Part shown: one piece after another, positions 50,851 to 61,821 of the stretch
Position numbering within the stretch: the first letter of the stretch is position 1
Layout of the letters: the number at the start of each line of letters is the position of its first letter
Assembly (NCBI GenBank): GCA_963575745.1
Contig: CAUYUJ010019937.1
Location: 93,062-157,061, forward strand
Source: Prorocentrum cordatum
Taxonomy: Eukaryota; Sar; Dinophyceae; Prorocentrales; Prorocentraceae
Length of the DNA: 64,000 nucleotides
Direction of reading: 5' to 3'
Notes under the pieces: model-generated
What the model saw: the letters and a program-made list of their open reading frames with translations, nothing else
What the model was told of the DNA's origin: nothing
The model's database searches: none
Position numbers and translations under genes: made by a program

Positions 50851-51494
50851 GAATTTTCCGTGGGTTTCGAGGGCACGCGGCGTGCGATCGTCCGTAGCAT
50901 ACGGCTGGCCTCGCGGACCGCGGGCAATCCTGGTCATGCGCGTGGTTGGGCGTGTGCGGCCTCTGCTGGGCTCATTTCGATGCCGCCGGTTCGATTCGAT
51001 TCGACTTCGATGGAGCCCGATTCCGAGCCGATTCGATTTGGATTCCGATGTGTGGGCTCCGATTTCTCGATGGAGGCATACCTGCCTGCCGATGTCCGCC
51101 GATTTGATTCGTTTCGATCGCCGATCCGACTTGTCGATTCGATTCTGGGCTCTCCTGCTTCTGTGTGCTCCCAATCATAGAATCCGAGGACATGGTGTCT
51201 GTCGGCGGCAAGCCCAGGGGGGAAGTGAGATGGGGGCGGGCTTTCTCAGAAGGCTCGGAAGACCCCTGGCCTTCTGAGAAGTTGTCTGAGCCTTCCGCGA
51301 AAACACATAACATTTTTCAGAAGGCGCGAGGGCTTTCTGGGAAGCCTCGACGCCTTTTGTTGTAAATACTATATATATATACATACACGTTCGGTCGTAA
51401 AAGATGGCAACATGGTATACCCTTGGCATCGACTAGCCTTTGGGAGTCGATGAGATAGCGTCGATCTAGCGTTGTTTAGCGTCGATCAGCGAAC

Positions 51495-51655
51495 GCTCGC
51501 TCGCCGCCGAGTCGGAGAATCGCGCGCCGCATCGCCGAGGCGTCGGCGATGCGGCTCGACTTGGGGACCGAGGCGCCGACGTCGCCGATGCATCGACGGC
51601 GCATCGGCGAGGCGGCGCGGGTCTCCGACACCGCCTGCGCGGACCCCAGCTGGGA
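51495..51655. repeat. MITE-like element, GATGCATC family, copy 1
   Basis: Contains gtcgccgatgcatcgacgg and gcatcgccgaggcgtcggcgatg palindromes, gcggctcgacttgg, and ends near gcggaccccagctggg. Shares order of motifs with copies 2 and 3. Confidence 0.5.
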
Positions 51656-52294
51656 GGCCTCCCGAGCCAGCGCGAGGGAAGTGCAGTCAACCCGCATAGT
51701 ACGAGAGTGTTGGTTTGCCCTCTGGAACGAAACGCGCGTTATGCCCCCGACCCTTCCCCCCCCCTTCCCGTCCCCCCCCCCTTCCGTCCCGACCCACAAC
51801 GCCCGTTATGGCCGCGAATAAACAAAGCGCGCTCCAAGGATGGGCAGTTTGCACAAGGGTACCTGCGCATCCTTGCCTCCTCGGCCCCTTCTTGGCCCCT
51901 TTCGCCGGCCGCGCCCCGCTCGAAGAGCTTCGGCACGGCCTTCCGACATCCTTGCATCCTTGTCGTGCGTCCTCATTGGGATGGCCTAGCGGCCGGTGCT
52001 GCCGACCCTGCAGGGGGACGGCGACGACGGCGGCGGCGGCGGCAGCGAAGACGACGCTGGGGCTTGGGCTCGGGGCGCGGTGCGTGCTGATTCGACAAGT
52101 CGACTGCACCGGAGTGTGGGCGTCGGGTCCTGCGGGGGGTCCGGAGCGGCGCCCGCGGAGTGAGTTGGGGCCTGCGAGATCGGGAGGGGGCACGGAGAGA
52201 CGCGCGCGTACACGGGGGCGCCCCGGGCTGCGCGGGCAGGTGCTGTGTGTGAGCGCTCCTGCCCAGAGATCCGCGGATCCTCACCACCCACCAA

Positions 52295-52433
52295 ACCACC
52301 CCAACCCAACCCGAAGGCCTCGAATTGACCTCCATTTCCAGTGTGGGGGGGTCGGGGAACATCGAGAAAACACATATGGAACCCGTACCCCCCCCAACCC
52401 GAAATTCGGGTCTTCGGGTTGGGTTGGGGTGGT
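52295..52433. repeat. Inverted-repeat element with 22-bp perfect arms
   Basis: Left arm 52295-52316 (accaccccaacccaacccga plus ag) is exactly complementary to 52412-52433; complementarity continues inward with few mismatches (gaattg/gaaattcgg). The 95-bp core contains a G run. Looks like a MITE. Just upstream, 52016-52062 is a GGC/GAC microsatellite. Confidence 0.8.
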
Positions 52434-52784
52434 CTGGTAGGTAGTCAGATCCAGCAAACATTTGATCGGGTAGTGTTTGATCGTTTCCGGCGTCCGGGGG
52501 ACCTCGCCGTAAAAGCTACCCGCCGACCGGAAGTGGTCCAGACCGCCTGGGCCCACGCATCGAAAAATCTGGAGCAGCCGGACGTCTGGGTTCTTAGCTT
52601 GCGGGCGGGCTCGCGAATTTGGGGGGGGGCATACTTCATGTGCGCGGCTGGGCGCGCACGTTCTCTCCTGCTCTCCACACATGGAAGGAGCAGTTGAGGG
52701 TTTGAGTATCTACATTTGTGCACCAGCTTCCCGCGTAACCTCTAAGGGTCCCCGCCCTGAGTCTCTCGACGGGAAATATACTCC

Positions 52785-52855
52785 GCGCCATCCTTCTCCT
52801 GCTCCTGCTCCTCTTCTTCTTCCTCCTCCTCCTTTTCCTCCTCCACCCCGTCTCG
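52785..52855. repeat. CTC/CTT pyrimidine tract
   Basis: Short (CTC)n. A (GT)n run follows at 53037-53092. The + frame between (MFPLLLDGLGHIGGFFLPVD, about 52877) is hydrophobic and protein-like but isolated; I do not call it. Confidence 0.7.
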
Positions 52856-53275
52856 TCGTCGTCGGGGCGGAGATTATGTTCCCTCTATTGTTGGACGGGC
52901 TGGGTCATATTGGGGGGTTCTTTCTTCCAGTGGATACGCCATTGTGGGCTACCCTACGCACGAGAAGGTTTGTGAGCATCTTATCAGTTTTGACGTTGGC
53001 TATTGGCTTGGTATCTGCCGAGTTGGCCTCACGAGTGCGTGTGTGTGTGTGTGTGTGTGTGTTCGTGTGTTCGTGTGTTCGTGTGTGTGTGTTGCGCGGT
53101 TGTGCTAAACCATCCTTGTCAAACGGCCGAATTGACACAGGGAGTACAGACGCGCGCCGCCCAGGCCCCAGGAGGGGCCCGCAGCTTGCCGACTGCAGGC
53201 TTCGGTGGCCTGCGCGGTCGCCCGCCGCTGCTGCTTGAGGGCCGCGAGGCCTCCGATCCCAGAAGCTGGTTGACC

Positions 53276-53490
53276 CCCATTCGGGTCGGGCGAAAGGGGG
53301 GGATTAGGAAAGGGGGGGTTACGAAATCTGCTGCATGCAGCTGGTTTCGGCCTCACCGAGGGGCCCATTCCTCGATACATGGTCGCCTCCGGCGCCGGGA
53401 GGCGCCGGGAGAATCAGCTACGTGAGCTGATTCTCAAACCCCCCCTTTGCTATCCCCCCCTTTCGCCCGACCCGACCCATCGAGGCCCCA
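53276..53490. repeat. Foldback element with G-run arms and an internal hairpin
   Basis: Left arm about 53278-53325 (cgggtcgggcgaaagggggg, then a second aaaggggggg) is complementary to the right arm 53437-53482 (ccccccctttgctatc.. with ccccccctttcgcccgaccc). Near the right arm a perfect hairpin gagaatcagct/acgtg/agctgattctc occupies 53409-53435. Confidence 0.75.
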
Positions 53491-53499
53491 GGCCTCCCA

Positions 53500-53660
53500 T
53501 CTGGGGTCAGAGCAGTGGGCGTCGGAGGATCGCGCCGAGTCGCCGATGTGGAGCCCGACTTTCCCCGCGCCGATGCATCGCCGATGCATCGCCGATGCCC
53601 TGGCGATGCCCCGGCGATGCATCGGCGACCCCTGGACCCCAGTTGCTCGGACCCCAGCCT
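53500..53660. repeat. MITE-like element, GATGCATC family, copy 2
   Basis: Left end ctggggtcagagcag and right end ctcggaccccag are inverted relatives. The inside holds cgccgatgcatcgccgatgc repeats and gatgcatcggcgacccctgg. Confidence 0.55.
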
Positions 53661-53673
53661 TGATCGCCCAAGG

Positions 53674-53767
53674 GAGGAAACACCACCTGGACCCGACAGT
53701 TGGCGTTTCCTCAACGACGCGAGGAAACACCACCTGGACCCGACAGTTGGCGTTTCCTCAACGACGC
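53674..53767. repeat. 47-bp tandem duplication
   Basis: gaggaaacaccacctggacc followed by cgacagttggcgtttcctca occurs at 53674 and again at 53721, with no visible differences. gaggaaac and gtttcctc at its ends are inverted, so each unit can fold. Confidence 0.9.
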
Positions 53768-54358
53768 TGGGCGTTTATCAAACAGCCTTGCCGTGTTCGA
53801 GTCCTGCTTCGGGTGCGTTCACGAAGCGGCTTCGCGTGGGGGGGGGATTTCTTGTCATGAGGGTGGACTTCCTGCTCTCTACCTGCAGCAGCTGGCCTCC
53901 AGGCCCTGGCGAGGCTGTGGCACCCCAGTGCTTTCGCGCCCGGGCCCCGCCCCCCCCCTGGTGCAGGCGCCGAGCCCGCTTGGCCGTAAGTCGGGCGTGT
54001 CCCTCTACACGAGGAATATTCAAACATGGCCAACAAAATGATATGGGGACGCTGATTTTTGGAGCATGTTTTGACCATGTTTGAATTTTTGGGGCTGTTT
54101 TTAGTTTTCGTCCAAAACCCAGGCCTTGCCCTCTCTCTCTGCGGCCAACCGGGGCCCGCGGGGCGGTTGGTCCTGGGGCTGCCGAGCGCCGCGGCTGCCC
54201 TTGATGCGGCTTGATTGGCCGGCACCTGTTTGCACCGCAAGGGCGGGGGGGAGAGCGGGGGGGGGGGCCTGCAGTGGAGGCCCATGCCAAGAAGCACGCT
54301 GCTGCCTCTGCCTTCAGGGTGCCCTGGGCTTCTCTTGGGCTTCGATGGCTTTTCGGAG

Positions 54359-54514
54359 GGCACCAACTATACACCAACACCGATCCTGGCCCAGGATCAC
54401 CCTGGGCCCAGGATCGGTGTATATACGTTCTTGCGCAAGGCAGGAGGGCGTATACACCGATCCTGGGCCCAGGGTGATCCTGGCCAGGATCGGTGTTGGT
54501 GTATAGTTGGTGCC
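54359..54514. repeat. Long inverted repeat, ~66-bp arms, ~24-nt loop
   Basis: 54359-54425 (ggcaccaactatacaccaac, accgatcctggcccaggatc, accctgggcccagg...) is the reverse complement of 54450-54514. The only differences are one extra C in ggcccagg and an extra AT near the loop. It holds nested palindromes gatcctgg/ccaggatc and cctgggcccagg. It would fold into a long near-perfect hairpin. Confidence 0.95.
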
Positions 54515-55611
54515 TTCCTAGCTTTGCCGTGGCAAGCGTGACGCTCCCACACCAGCAGGGTCTCAGGGTTGGGTTTCTCGCGGTAGGCGTCCTGTGGTCG
54601 GGCACTCACTGTGTGGCGAGTTTTGGTCGAGGGTCGGGGGCTCCGAGGCTGTCTTGCCCCCGCAAGTCGTCGAGGGCAAGTTTCTGGCCCCGAGGGTGAA
54701 GTCGGGCTTGCCCCTCTATCGGGGGAGCGTAAGACCCGGGTTTGCTAGGACTCGGGTTCGCCATCGTTTTTTGACGACCGCGCCTCGGATTTTGACGAGG
54801 AGGAGTTTCGTGGGATGTCTGCAGCGGGAGGCCTCGTCAAAATGCAGGCTCGGCCTCGTCATTTTTTTGACGACCTCGTCGGGATTTCCGAGTCCCCCGT
54901 ACCCGGGTCCTACGTCTCCCCGACTCTACAGGGTGGATATTCAAAAATAGTCAAAACATAGTGTGTCGGAGGCGGACAGAAACCCCCAACAGTGACACGT
55001 CGATGAGTGAATTGTCCGTTTTCGGTTCTCGAGAGATTGCGCCGCGGCCGTCATTTTCCGGGCTTGCGACCGCCAGGTTTGGGCCTCGGGTCGTTTTCAC
55101 TGAACCACGTTTTACTAAAGGGGGGTCTGTCCATCCCCGAGTCTGGGAGCTAGTTGTCGTTCAACTGCTTCTCATTCTGTTTGAGCGTGTTTCGACTATT
55201 GTTTACTTGTCGCCCACAAGCTGCCTGTAGCGGGACACGCCCCCGACCTGATGCGAGGGTCGAGGGTCAGGCCAGGGCTCGAGCTGACCGGTGGTCGGGC
55301 GACGTCGGTGGACCGGCCTCGTGTTGGTTTCGTGGTTCGCAGCAGGGGGCAGGGCGGAGCCAGAGCGAAAGGCTCGAACCATTCGATGCGGCTCGCTTCG
55401 CCGGCCAGAGCCGCGATTCCGAGCGGATGCGATTCGGCTTGACCTATCTGGGCTGAAGTCGGGCTTGTCCCTCTACAGGGCGACTATTCAACAATCGTCA
55501 AACTATAGTCTGGGGGTGATTGTTCGACTATGTTTCGAGTACGTTTGAGCATTGTTTGACAATTTTGCAGTTTTCGTCCAGGGTCTGCCAGTAAACCTAG
55601 GCCTCTTAGAT

Positions 55612-55815
55612 GGGGTTCGAGCAGATGGGGTCGCAAGGTCGCGCCGTATCGTCGATGCACCCTCGATGCGGCTCGATGTGAGGCCCGACTTCCTCAAAGC
55701 TGGCGTCGCCGATGCATCGCCGATGCCGCTGGTGCATCGCCGATGCATCGGCGATGTATCGCCGATGTATCGGCGATGCAGCGCGATTTTCCGATCCCAT
55801 CTACTCCGACCCCAT
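55612..55815. repeat. MITE-like element, GATGCATC family, copy 3
   Basis: Left gatggggtcg (55622) and right cgaccccatc (55808-55817) are inverted. The inside repeats catcgccgatgcatcggcga and gtatcgccgatgtatcggcg. It matches copy 2 in order: tggggt.agagcag, ggtcgcgcc, cccgactt, gtcgccgatgcatcg. Confidence 0.6.
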
Positions 55816-56348
55816 CCAGGAGGAGTGGCTTTCTAACGGCTCACAGGCATCTGCCGGGGCCAGCCAGAGCCCGTCGCAGCGATCCGATCTCGATTCGATT
55901 CGGGACAGCTTGCTGGCAATCCCATCCGTTTCCGAAACGAACCGAGCTCGCGATTCGATCCAGCGAAGGCCCGCCAGGACCCGTCGGACCCCAAGGAGGG
56001 AGAGTGCCAGATTTGCTGCGGCCGCGCCCCTAGCCGCAGCGTTGACGCACTGAATGGGGCGAGTGGTTCCAGGGAGGCCCTCCGAGCCAGGATCTGAGGC
56101 AGAGGTGGGTTGGCCTTGTGGGCCCTGGTGCCTTTCAAGCAGGGCTTCGGATTGGGGCGATGGAGGTCCGAGACGCTTCGCCGACATGCCGATTGCTTCT
56201 TTCAACATTTTCCCGAGCGTAGATGCCCGCACGGGCAGGTGCCCGTCCGCACGTGGGCCTTTCCGTTTGTGCGGAAGTCTGGACAGCCGCGGAACTGGAC
56301 GTCGTTTCGGTGCTCGTCCGCGTGGTGGGTTTCTGCCGCGTCCACGCG

Positions 56349-56566
56349 CGGCGGCCCCAGAGCGGGTGTTCAAGGATGAACGCCACCAGTTCCTTTGGAA
56401 CCGGCTGAGGTCGACCGATCCGCGCAATCGGAGAGCCGCGATCGTACAAGGCGGAACGATCTTCACGGTGTCAGCAGCCAACATAGACATCACCGCGATG
56501 CGAACCCGCTGTAAGGATGTGCAGGTTCCGTATGTCCATGCCTTCCAGGATCTCAGCAAGGTTTAG
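56349..56566 (+). CDS. Possible terminal exon of unknown protein
   Basis: The frame reads RVFKDERHQFLWNRLRSTDP, RNRRAAIVQGGTIFTVSAAN, IDITAMRTRCKDVQVPYVHA, FQDLSKV and stops at TAG 56564. It follows an AG at 56359-56360. It has balanced composition, unlike the GC-biased ORFs around it. The frame is open further upstream to 56054, but that part is Arg/Pro/Gly-rich. No family recognised. Confidence 0.4.
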
Positions 56567-56703
56567 TGGCAGTAGGCAGCCGGCGACGCCGTGGCCTCAG
56601 AAGGTCTCCACAGTGGCTCAGTCGCCACTCACGGCGGGGCGACGTCCCCAGCCGATATGTCTAGATCCTTCTTTTTACATATAAGAAGCAGCATGAATAC
56701 ATG

Positions 56704-57010
56704 TTAGCCAGCGTGGGCCCCAAACATTGTGTTTCCACCAATGTGTTGTGCCATCTAAGCGGTGCAATCGATGCTGTGCCTAGTATGGTCTGCAATAGAT
56801 GTTGTACAATACATGTGGCAGGCGTGTGCAAATTACGTTGTGCAATACATGCTGTGCAACACATCTAATTCAATACATGATTTCCAGTCCATGCTGAGCA
56901 ATATTTATTCATGTATATATATATATGTGGCGGAAACTACGGTGTGCAATATATGTTGTGCAACCCATCTGTCTAGTGCAAAACGTGTGGTGTAGTCTAT
57001 GCGGCGCAAT
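56704..57010. repeat. Diverged copy of the unit-A gttagccagcg element with ~15-bp repeats
   Basis: gttagccagcgtgggcccca followed by aaacattgtg and later atctaagcggtgcaatcgat resembles 29049-29125, 33706-33775 and 38470-38540. Downstream, gtgcaatacatgttg-like 15-bp units recur to about 57010. Confidence 0.6.
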
Positions 57011-57019
57011 GTGTGTGTG

Positions 57020-57430
57020 TGTGTGCGATGAGTGCTTGGCGTTGGCTGCTGCATCTCTGCGGCGGCGATAGCCCGGGCATGCTCGCGCGCGCAGCGGCCA
57101 GCGAGTGTGGCGCGACCGACGTGGCCGCGGTGGCGCAAACCCCTGGGCACCTCTCAGCGGGCACTTCAGTGCGAGTCGGTGATTCGGGCGTGCGCGGTAT
57201 CATGGCGACACCGACACTTGTAGTCACAATGGTGAGAGTAGCGGCGATAGTGGCGATAGTGACGATGACGGCGGCAAAGCCAACGACGGCGCCGATCACG
57301 ATAACGATGGCGATAACGATGACGACGTCCCCGCGTCGGTGATGAAGGTTCTGGAAGGAGTCCGACATGCGCGCGCAGCCGACGCGCGCGAGTGGCCCGC
57401 GTGGTGTTGTTTGACACGGGTCGTGTCCCC
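57020..57430. repeat. ~400-bp repeat R1, related to 58130-58620
   Basis: Shares with 58.2 kb the segments gatgagtgNttggcg, gcacttcagtgcgagtcggt, gattcgggcgNgcgcggta, an acidic GAC/GAT-rich stretch and gcgtcggtgatgaag/ttcatg. The + frame here reads acidic (SGDSGDSDDDGGKANDGADH). Confidence 0.6.
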
Positions 57431-58129
57431 CTGGATGAGTTCGACATGCGGCGCGAGAGGCCTGTTTGATTGAAGTTGATGACGCTGTTGAAGACCTGAT
57501 TGTTGTCTTTCGCAATAGCCCGGTCGCAAGCTTGTCGTGAGACTCGATTTTTAAATCTCTACGACACTTCAGTTTTGGGAATGGTTTGCGGGCGTGCGCG
57601 CGACGACGCGCGCGTGCGCGTTTCGCCACATTTGTTGCTAGGGATGCGCACGCGAGATGCCCTTTTGGTGGCAAGTTATGAACATGTGGAACAACCCGTG
57701 GTTTGCTTAACGAATCGGACAAGTCCGAACGCAAGTTTTTTTTTCGACATTCGTATTGCCAGCCTAGTTGTTGGTGTATGTTGTTTTGGGGGCGCTCGAT
57801 TTTGCAACCCGTGTTTAACCTAAGCTTGGTAATATTTTCAAAATCAGGCAGGCTCGCGCGACGGACGGCGCGCGCGTGTGGATCTCATCATTTTGTTGTA
57901 AGGAGTTCCTGATAAACGAATGGGCGCGCAAAGTATGTTCTGCAAGCGTTGAGGGGTTTAACCGTTACCGGCTGGGCTGGGATGGTATGAGTTCATACTT
58001 GGCATGGACGATGGGGCAGAATCATTTGCAACTTGCAATACCAAAAGGGGTGGCGTTAATTCCGGGGGTATATTATTCGTTTAAGACCGGGGAGCTCACC
58101 CTGCCGAGCTTGAATATCGCCAATCCAAG

Positions 58130-58620
58130 TTCTCATGCGAGCATCCCACCCACCCGCCCGCAACGTGGTTTGCAAAACCCATGCAGCAGCGATCGCGATG
58201 AGTGTTTGGCGCTGGCTGGCACATCGCTGCAGCCACGCTGGCGCGCGCAGGCTACCGCGCAGAGCGTCCGTCTAGTCTGACGCGACCGACTCGGCAGCGG
58301 TGGTTCTGACCGCCGGGTACCCCCCACCGCGTCGCGCAGGCCGCGCTGACCCGCAGGCACTTCAGTGCGAGTCGGTGGTTCGGGCGGGCGCGGTACCGTG
58401 TTGACGTCGACAACAGCAGACACGATGATGATAGCAACGATGTTGGGGGCGATAGTGACAATGACGACGGCAAGGTCAATGACGGCGCCGATGCTGATCA
58501 CGCCGATGACGATGGTAGCGCGCGTCGGTGATTCATGTTTCGGAAACGTGTCGACATGCCCGCGCGGGAAGCCCCGCTTGGTTGCATTTGATGGACTGCA
58601 CCGATCGTGTGTATGAGGAC
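58130..58620. repeat. ~400-bp repeat R2, also related to the start of units A-C
   Basis: agcatcccacccacccgccc with gcaacgtggtttgca matches aacatccaaccctcccaccc with gcaacttggttgca at 29160; then the same order of a cgaccg..ggcggtgg segment and an acidic stretch. Hence R1 and R2 are old relatives of the acidic-ORF block. 57.43-58.13 kb has no clear gene. Confidence 0.5.
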
Positions 58621-59084
58621 TCGCAAGAACGCGCACCGACTGTCCGTAAACGCCCATATGTCAAAGCCGCTGTTCTTGTGTCTGTGTTCGGGACACATGG
58701 ATTGAACATCCCCATGATACTTCCGGTTTTTGACGGATTGCGACGACGGGCGCGTGCGCATTTTTGGCAAAGGGTTCGTGGACATGGATGGATGTTGATC
58801 GACAAATGTGTGCGCACATAATATCAGTTATCTGGGATGACGGATGGGGTCGGAACGAACAATGGGGCACACTCGCATGTAAACTGCAGCGCGCCCGGCC
58901 GCACGTCGAACTCTGGGGAAAGCGGCGTTGTTTTTCACGACCCTCTTGCGTTGGGCATTCGTTTTGAATGTATCGTTGCGGTCGCGACCTTTATTCCCGC
59001 CCCCCTCTTCTCTCATCCCTGCTGCCTCTTACGTCGATCGTTCCTGCCAGCCAGCGTGCCCCCTGTCAGGTCATCCCCGCGGGG

Positions 59085-59740
59085 ATGCGATCTGCAGAAC
59101 ACTTTCGCCGTTTTCGATGGCTGCTGGGGGGTCCAGCGGAGTAAGGCACCACCCAGACTCATATAAGACCTCGCCACCCCTGGGCGGCTGCAGTCACCGA
59201 GACGGTCGCCACTTTCGAGGGCTTCTGGGGATCCAGCGGAGTGAGGCACCACCCAGAGTCAGATTAGACCCCGCCATCCCTGGGGGGTGCGATCAGCGAA
59301 ATGGTCGCCGCATTCGAGGGGCGGTCGGGGGGGGCAACGGAGTGAGACATCAACAGAATTCAGATACGACCTTGCCATCCTTGGGGGGCTGCGATCGAGG
59401 GCTGCTGGGGGGTCTTGCGGGCTGGGGCACCACGCAGAGTCAGATTAGACCTCGCCATCCCTGGGGGGCTGCGATCAGCGAAACTGTCGCCACTTTCGAC
59501 GGTTGCTGGGGAGTCCAGCGGAGTGAGGCACCACGCAGATTCAGATTTGACCTCGCCATCCCTGGGGGGCTGCAATCTGCGAAATTGTCGCTCATTTCGA
59601 AGGCTGCTGGGGGATCCAGCGAGGTGAGGGCTGCAATCTGCGAAACTATCGCCAGTTTGGAGGGCTGCTGGGGGGTCTCGCGGAGTGAAGTTCTACGCGG
59701 ACCACCAGGACATTTCGCAACACCAGGGGTCCAGCGGATT
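59085..59740. repeat. ~95-bp tandem array, seven copies
   Basis: Units carry ctggggggctgcgatcagcg, aNNgtcgccactttcgaggg, gctgctggggggtccagcgg and agtgaggcaccacgcagagt. Starts near 59088, 59182, 59280, 59381 (short), 59463, 59560 and 59627 (short). Open frames on both strands are repeat effects. Confidence 0.85.
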
Positions 59741-59836
59741 GACGCCGATTGTCGTTACCTAGGGTCTGGTTCGATATCCACGGTCGCCAGGAAGGAGGCA
59801 GAGAAACTTGCGGCCGAGCTAGGCCTCGCTCGTTAA
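59740..59836 (+). CDS. Possible small terminal exon
   Basis: Immediately after the 95-bp array the frame reads DADCRYLGSGSISTVARKEA, EKLAAELGLAR and stops at TAA 59834. Helical and protein-like but very short; no family recognised. It may only be the run-out of the array frame. Confidence 0.2.
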
Positions 59837-60224
59837 TAATTCGCTTGAGCGCCGCGGCAACATGGCGAAGGCAACGCTGCATCTTGAGCGTACTACCGAC
59901 AAAAACAACTCTCTTCGTCGTCATGTTCGTCACTTTACACTTTGAAGCGTACCACCATCACTTTCGTCGTTGTCCTCTGCCCCCTGCCACCTTCCTTCCG
60001 CTGCTGCCGTGCTGACGGTTCGGCCCCCCTCGCGTCTTTATACTGCCCTTTGTTCCCGCCCCCATGTCCTTTGAATCGTGCCACGTGAGCGCATCCCATG
60101 TAATTTGCACAACGTATGACGGCGCATGCACTGTCATTGTCCTGGCAAGTTCGGGCCAGCTCCTCTTGTCACTTGATGCAAATGGGTTGTGTACATGACA
60201 GGGGAAATTGCATTGGGCGATCCT

Positions 60225-60425
60225 CGTTGCGGCGACGAGGCGGCGACTGGGCGGCGACGGCGACCACTGTGCCGCCAAACATTCAGCCAAACCCTGACGA
60301 CTGGCGGCGACGAGGCGGCGATGGGGCGGCGTCGGCGACCACGGAGCCGCCAGACTGGCAGCCAGGCCTAGACGACGGGCTGCGACGAGGCGGCGATGGG
60401 GCGGCGCTGGCGACCACGTGACCGC
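60225..60425. repeat. ~72-bp tandem repeat, three copies
   Basis: gcgacgaggcggcgatgggg plus cggcgNcggcgaccac and gccgccaga recurs near 60232, 60306 and 60378. ORFs on both strands are repeat effects. 60.5-61.2 kb contains overlapping short frames (e.g. AWVRDFGQQFVKMYGAPKSE near 60690) that I cannot support as a gene. Confidence 0.8.
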
Positions 60426-61285
60426 CAGACGGGGTGCCACGGCCAGTTCCGTAAAACCAAGAAGTAAGAATCCCTTCTCAAGATTTTTTTGAGTGCCAGC
60501 ATTGTTCGGGAAACATCTCTCCATGACCAGCGCCGACAGCCAAACCAGAGCCCTCAACATAAGAGTTACGGCGATCATTTTTGTGGTCTCGGCCTCCGGT
60601 GCCAGTTGCGGGCCCCGGGGCCGTCAGTGTGCGACCTTGGGCAGAACACCAGCTCACGACGTCGGAGGCCTGGGTCCGCGATTTTGGGCAGCAGTTCGTG
60701 AAAATGTATGGGGCTCCGAAAAGCGAGTTGCCACCGAGATACCCGTTGCATCGTGAGTGGTGACAGTTCAACGACCAACCCGGACAGCAGCTTGCGTCGC
60801 CTTGCCGTTTGTTTCGCAGCGGAAATCGTCACCTCGTGTGATCTCTTCCTTGTGACTCCATGGACACCAGCGCACAGATCGCCGGTTGGGGCGAACAGCT
60901 AGGAGCACGCGTCGACATAGTTCGGCTTCATTCTGGCCCTTGAATCCGCGGACAGTTAAGTGTTCAACGGACTGTGACAAAAGAAGCGGTTCTGCCACTG
61001 TTTCGCGATGAGTGGTGAGAGTGCGGCGACGACGAGCGGGACATGATTCTCAGACTTCGTCACACTTCATGTCGGCATCGTTGCCCGGCGATTATTTTGC
61101 AAGCATGGGTTTTCCTCATGCTTGTGATGCGAAGGTTCGCGTCGCATTCGCCGACCCATTCTAGGCTCAGTTTTCGTGGAAGCAGGCAGGTGCTCTGCGA
61201 CACAGTGGGAAGCACAAAACCGGTGTCAAAAAGGTCCATGGGCCGTCTTTGTAGCCCTTTGGGTTGTTCTCTAAACAGCTCTTCT

Positions 61286-61288
61286 GTA

Positions 61289-61331
<43 letters not shown>

Positions 61332-61332
61332 T
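61286..61332. repeat. TA run followed by GA run
   Basis: (TA)n 61288-61305 then (GA)n 61305-61331. No gene seen in 61.33-61.82 kb. Confidence 0.9.
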
Positions 61333-61821
61333 CTAGATATATCAAAAATATGTCAAAGAAACTTGTCGGTGGCTCGCCGAATCCAGAATCGGTGGGGCGA
61401 CGTGGCTTACCGTGGCAGAAGTGTTGCCTCCTTTGCGTTGCCCGTCCAGGAATCAGTCGTGCGTCGTTGCCTCTTGTAGTTGTTGTTGTAGTAACATTCG
61501 TAGTACTAGTAACAGGTAACAGTCGCAGGCGTACTCGTCTGTATCAGCGCAGCCATTCAAATTACTTGCACTGCTGGTACATGGTACATGTCTTTGTCGA
61601 TGTTCCAAGATTGAAGGCTCCCTTGGTAGAATCATAGGTTGATCGTACGTCGTACGAGTAGTGATAGTAAGGTAAATGGTGTCGTGCCAGTTTAGCTATC
61701 AGTAGACGTAAGACTGTCATTTCCCAGAAACATCCAAACATGATAGGGTTATAGTTTCCCATCGCCAAAGGATGGGGTTGCTGTTGTTACTCCAATCGCT
61801 CCTGGCTCTCTCCTCCTCCTC

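Noticed and set aside
50980-51030. tRNA B-box-like ggttcgattcg
   Set aside because: It lies in a run of gattcgattc repeats, with no A box or cloverleaf nearby.
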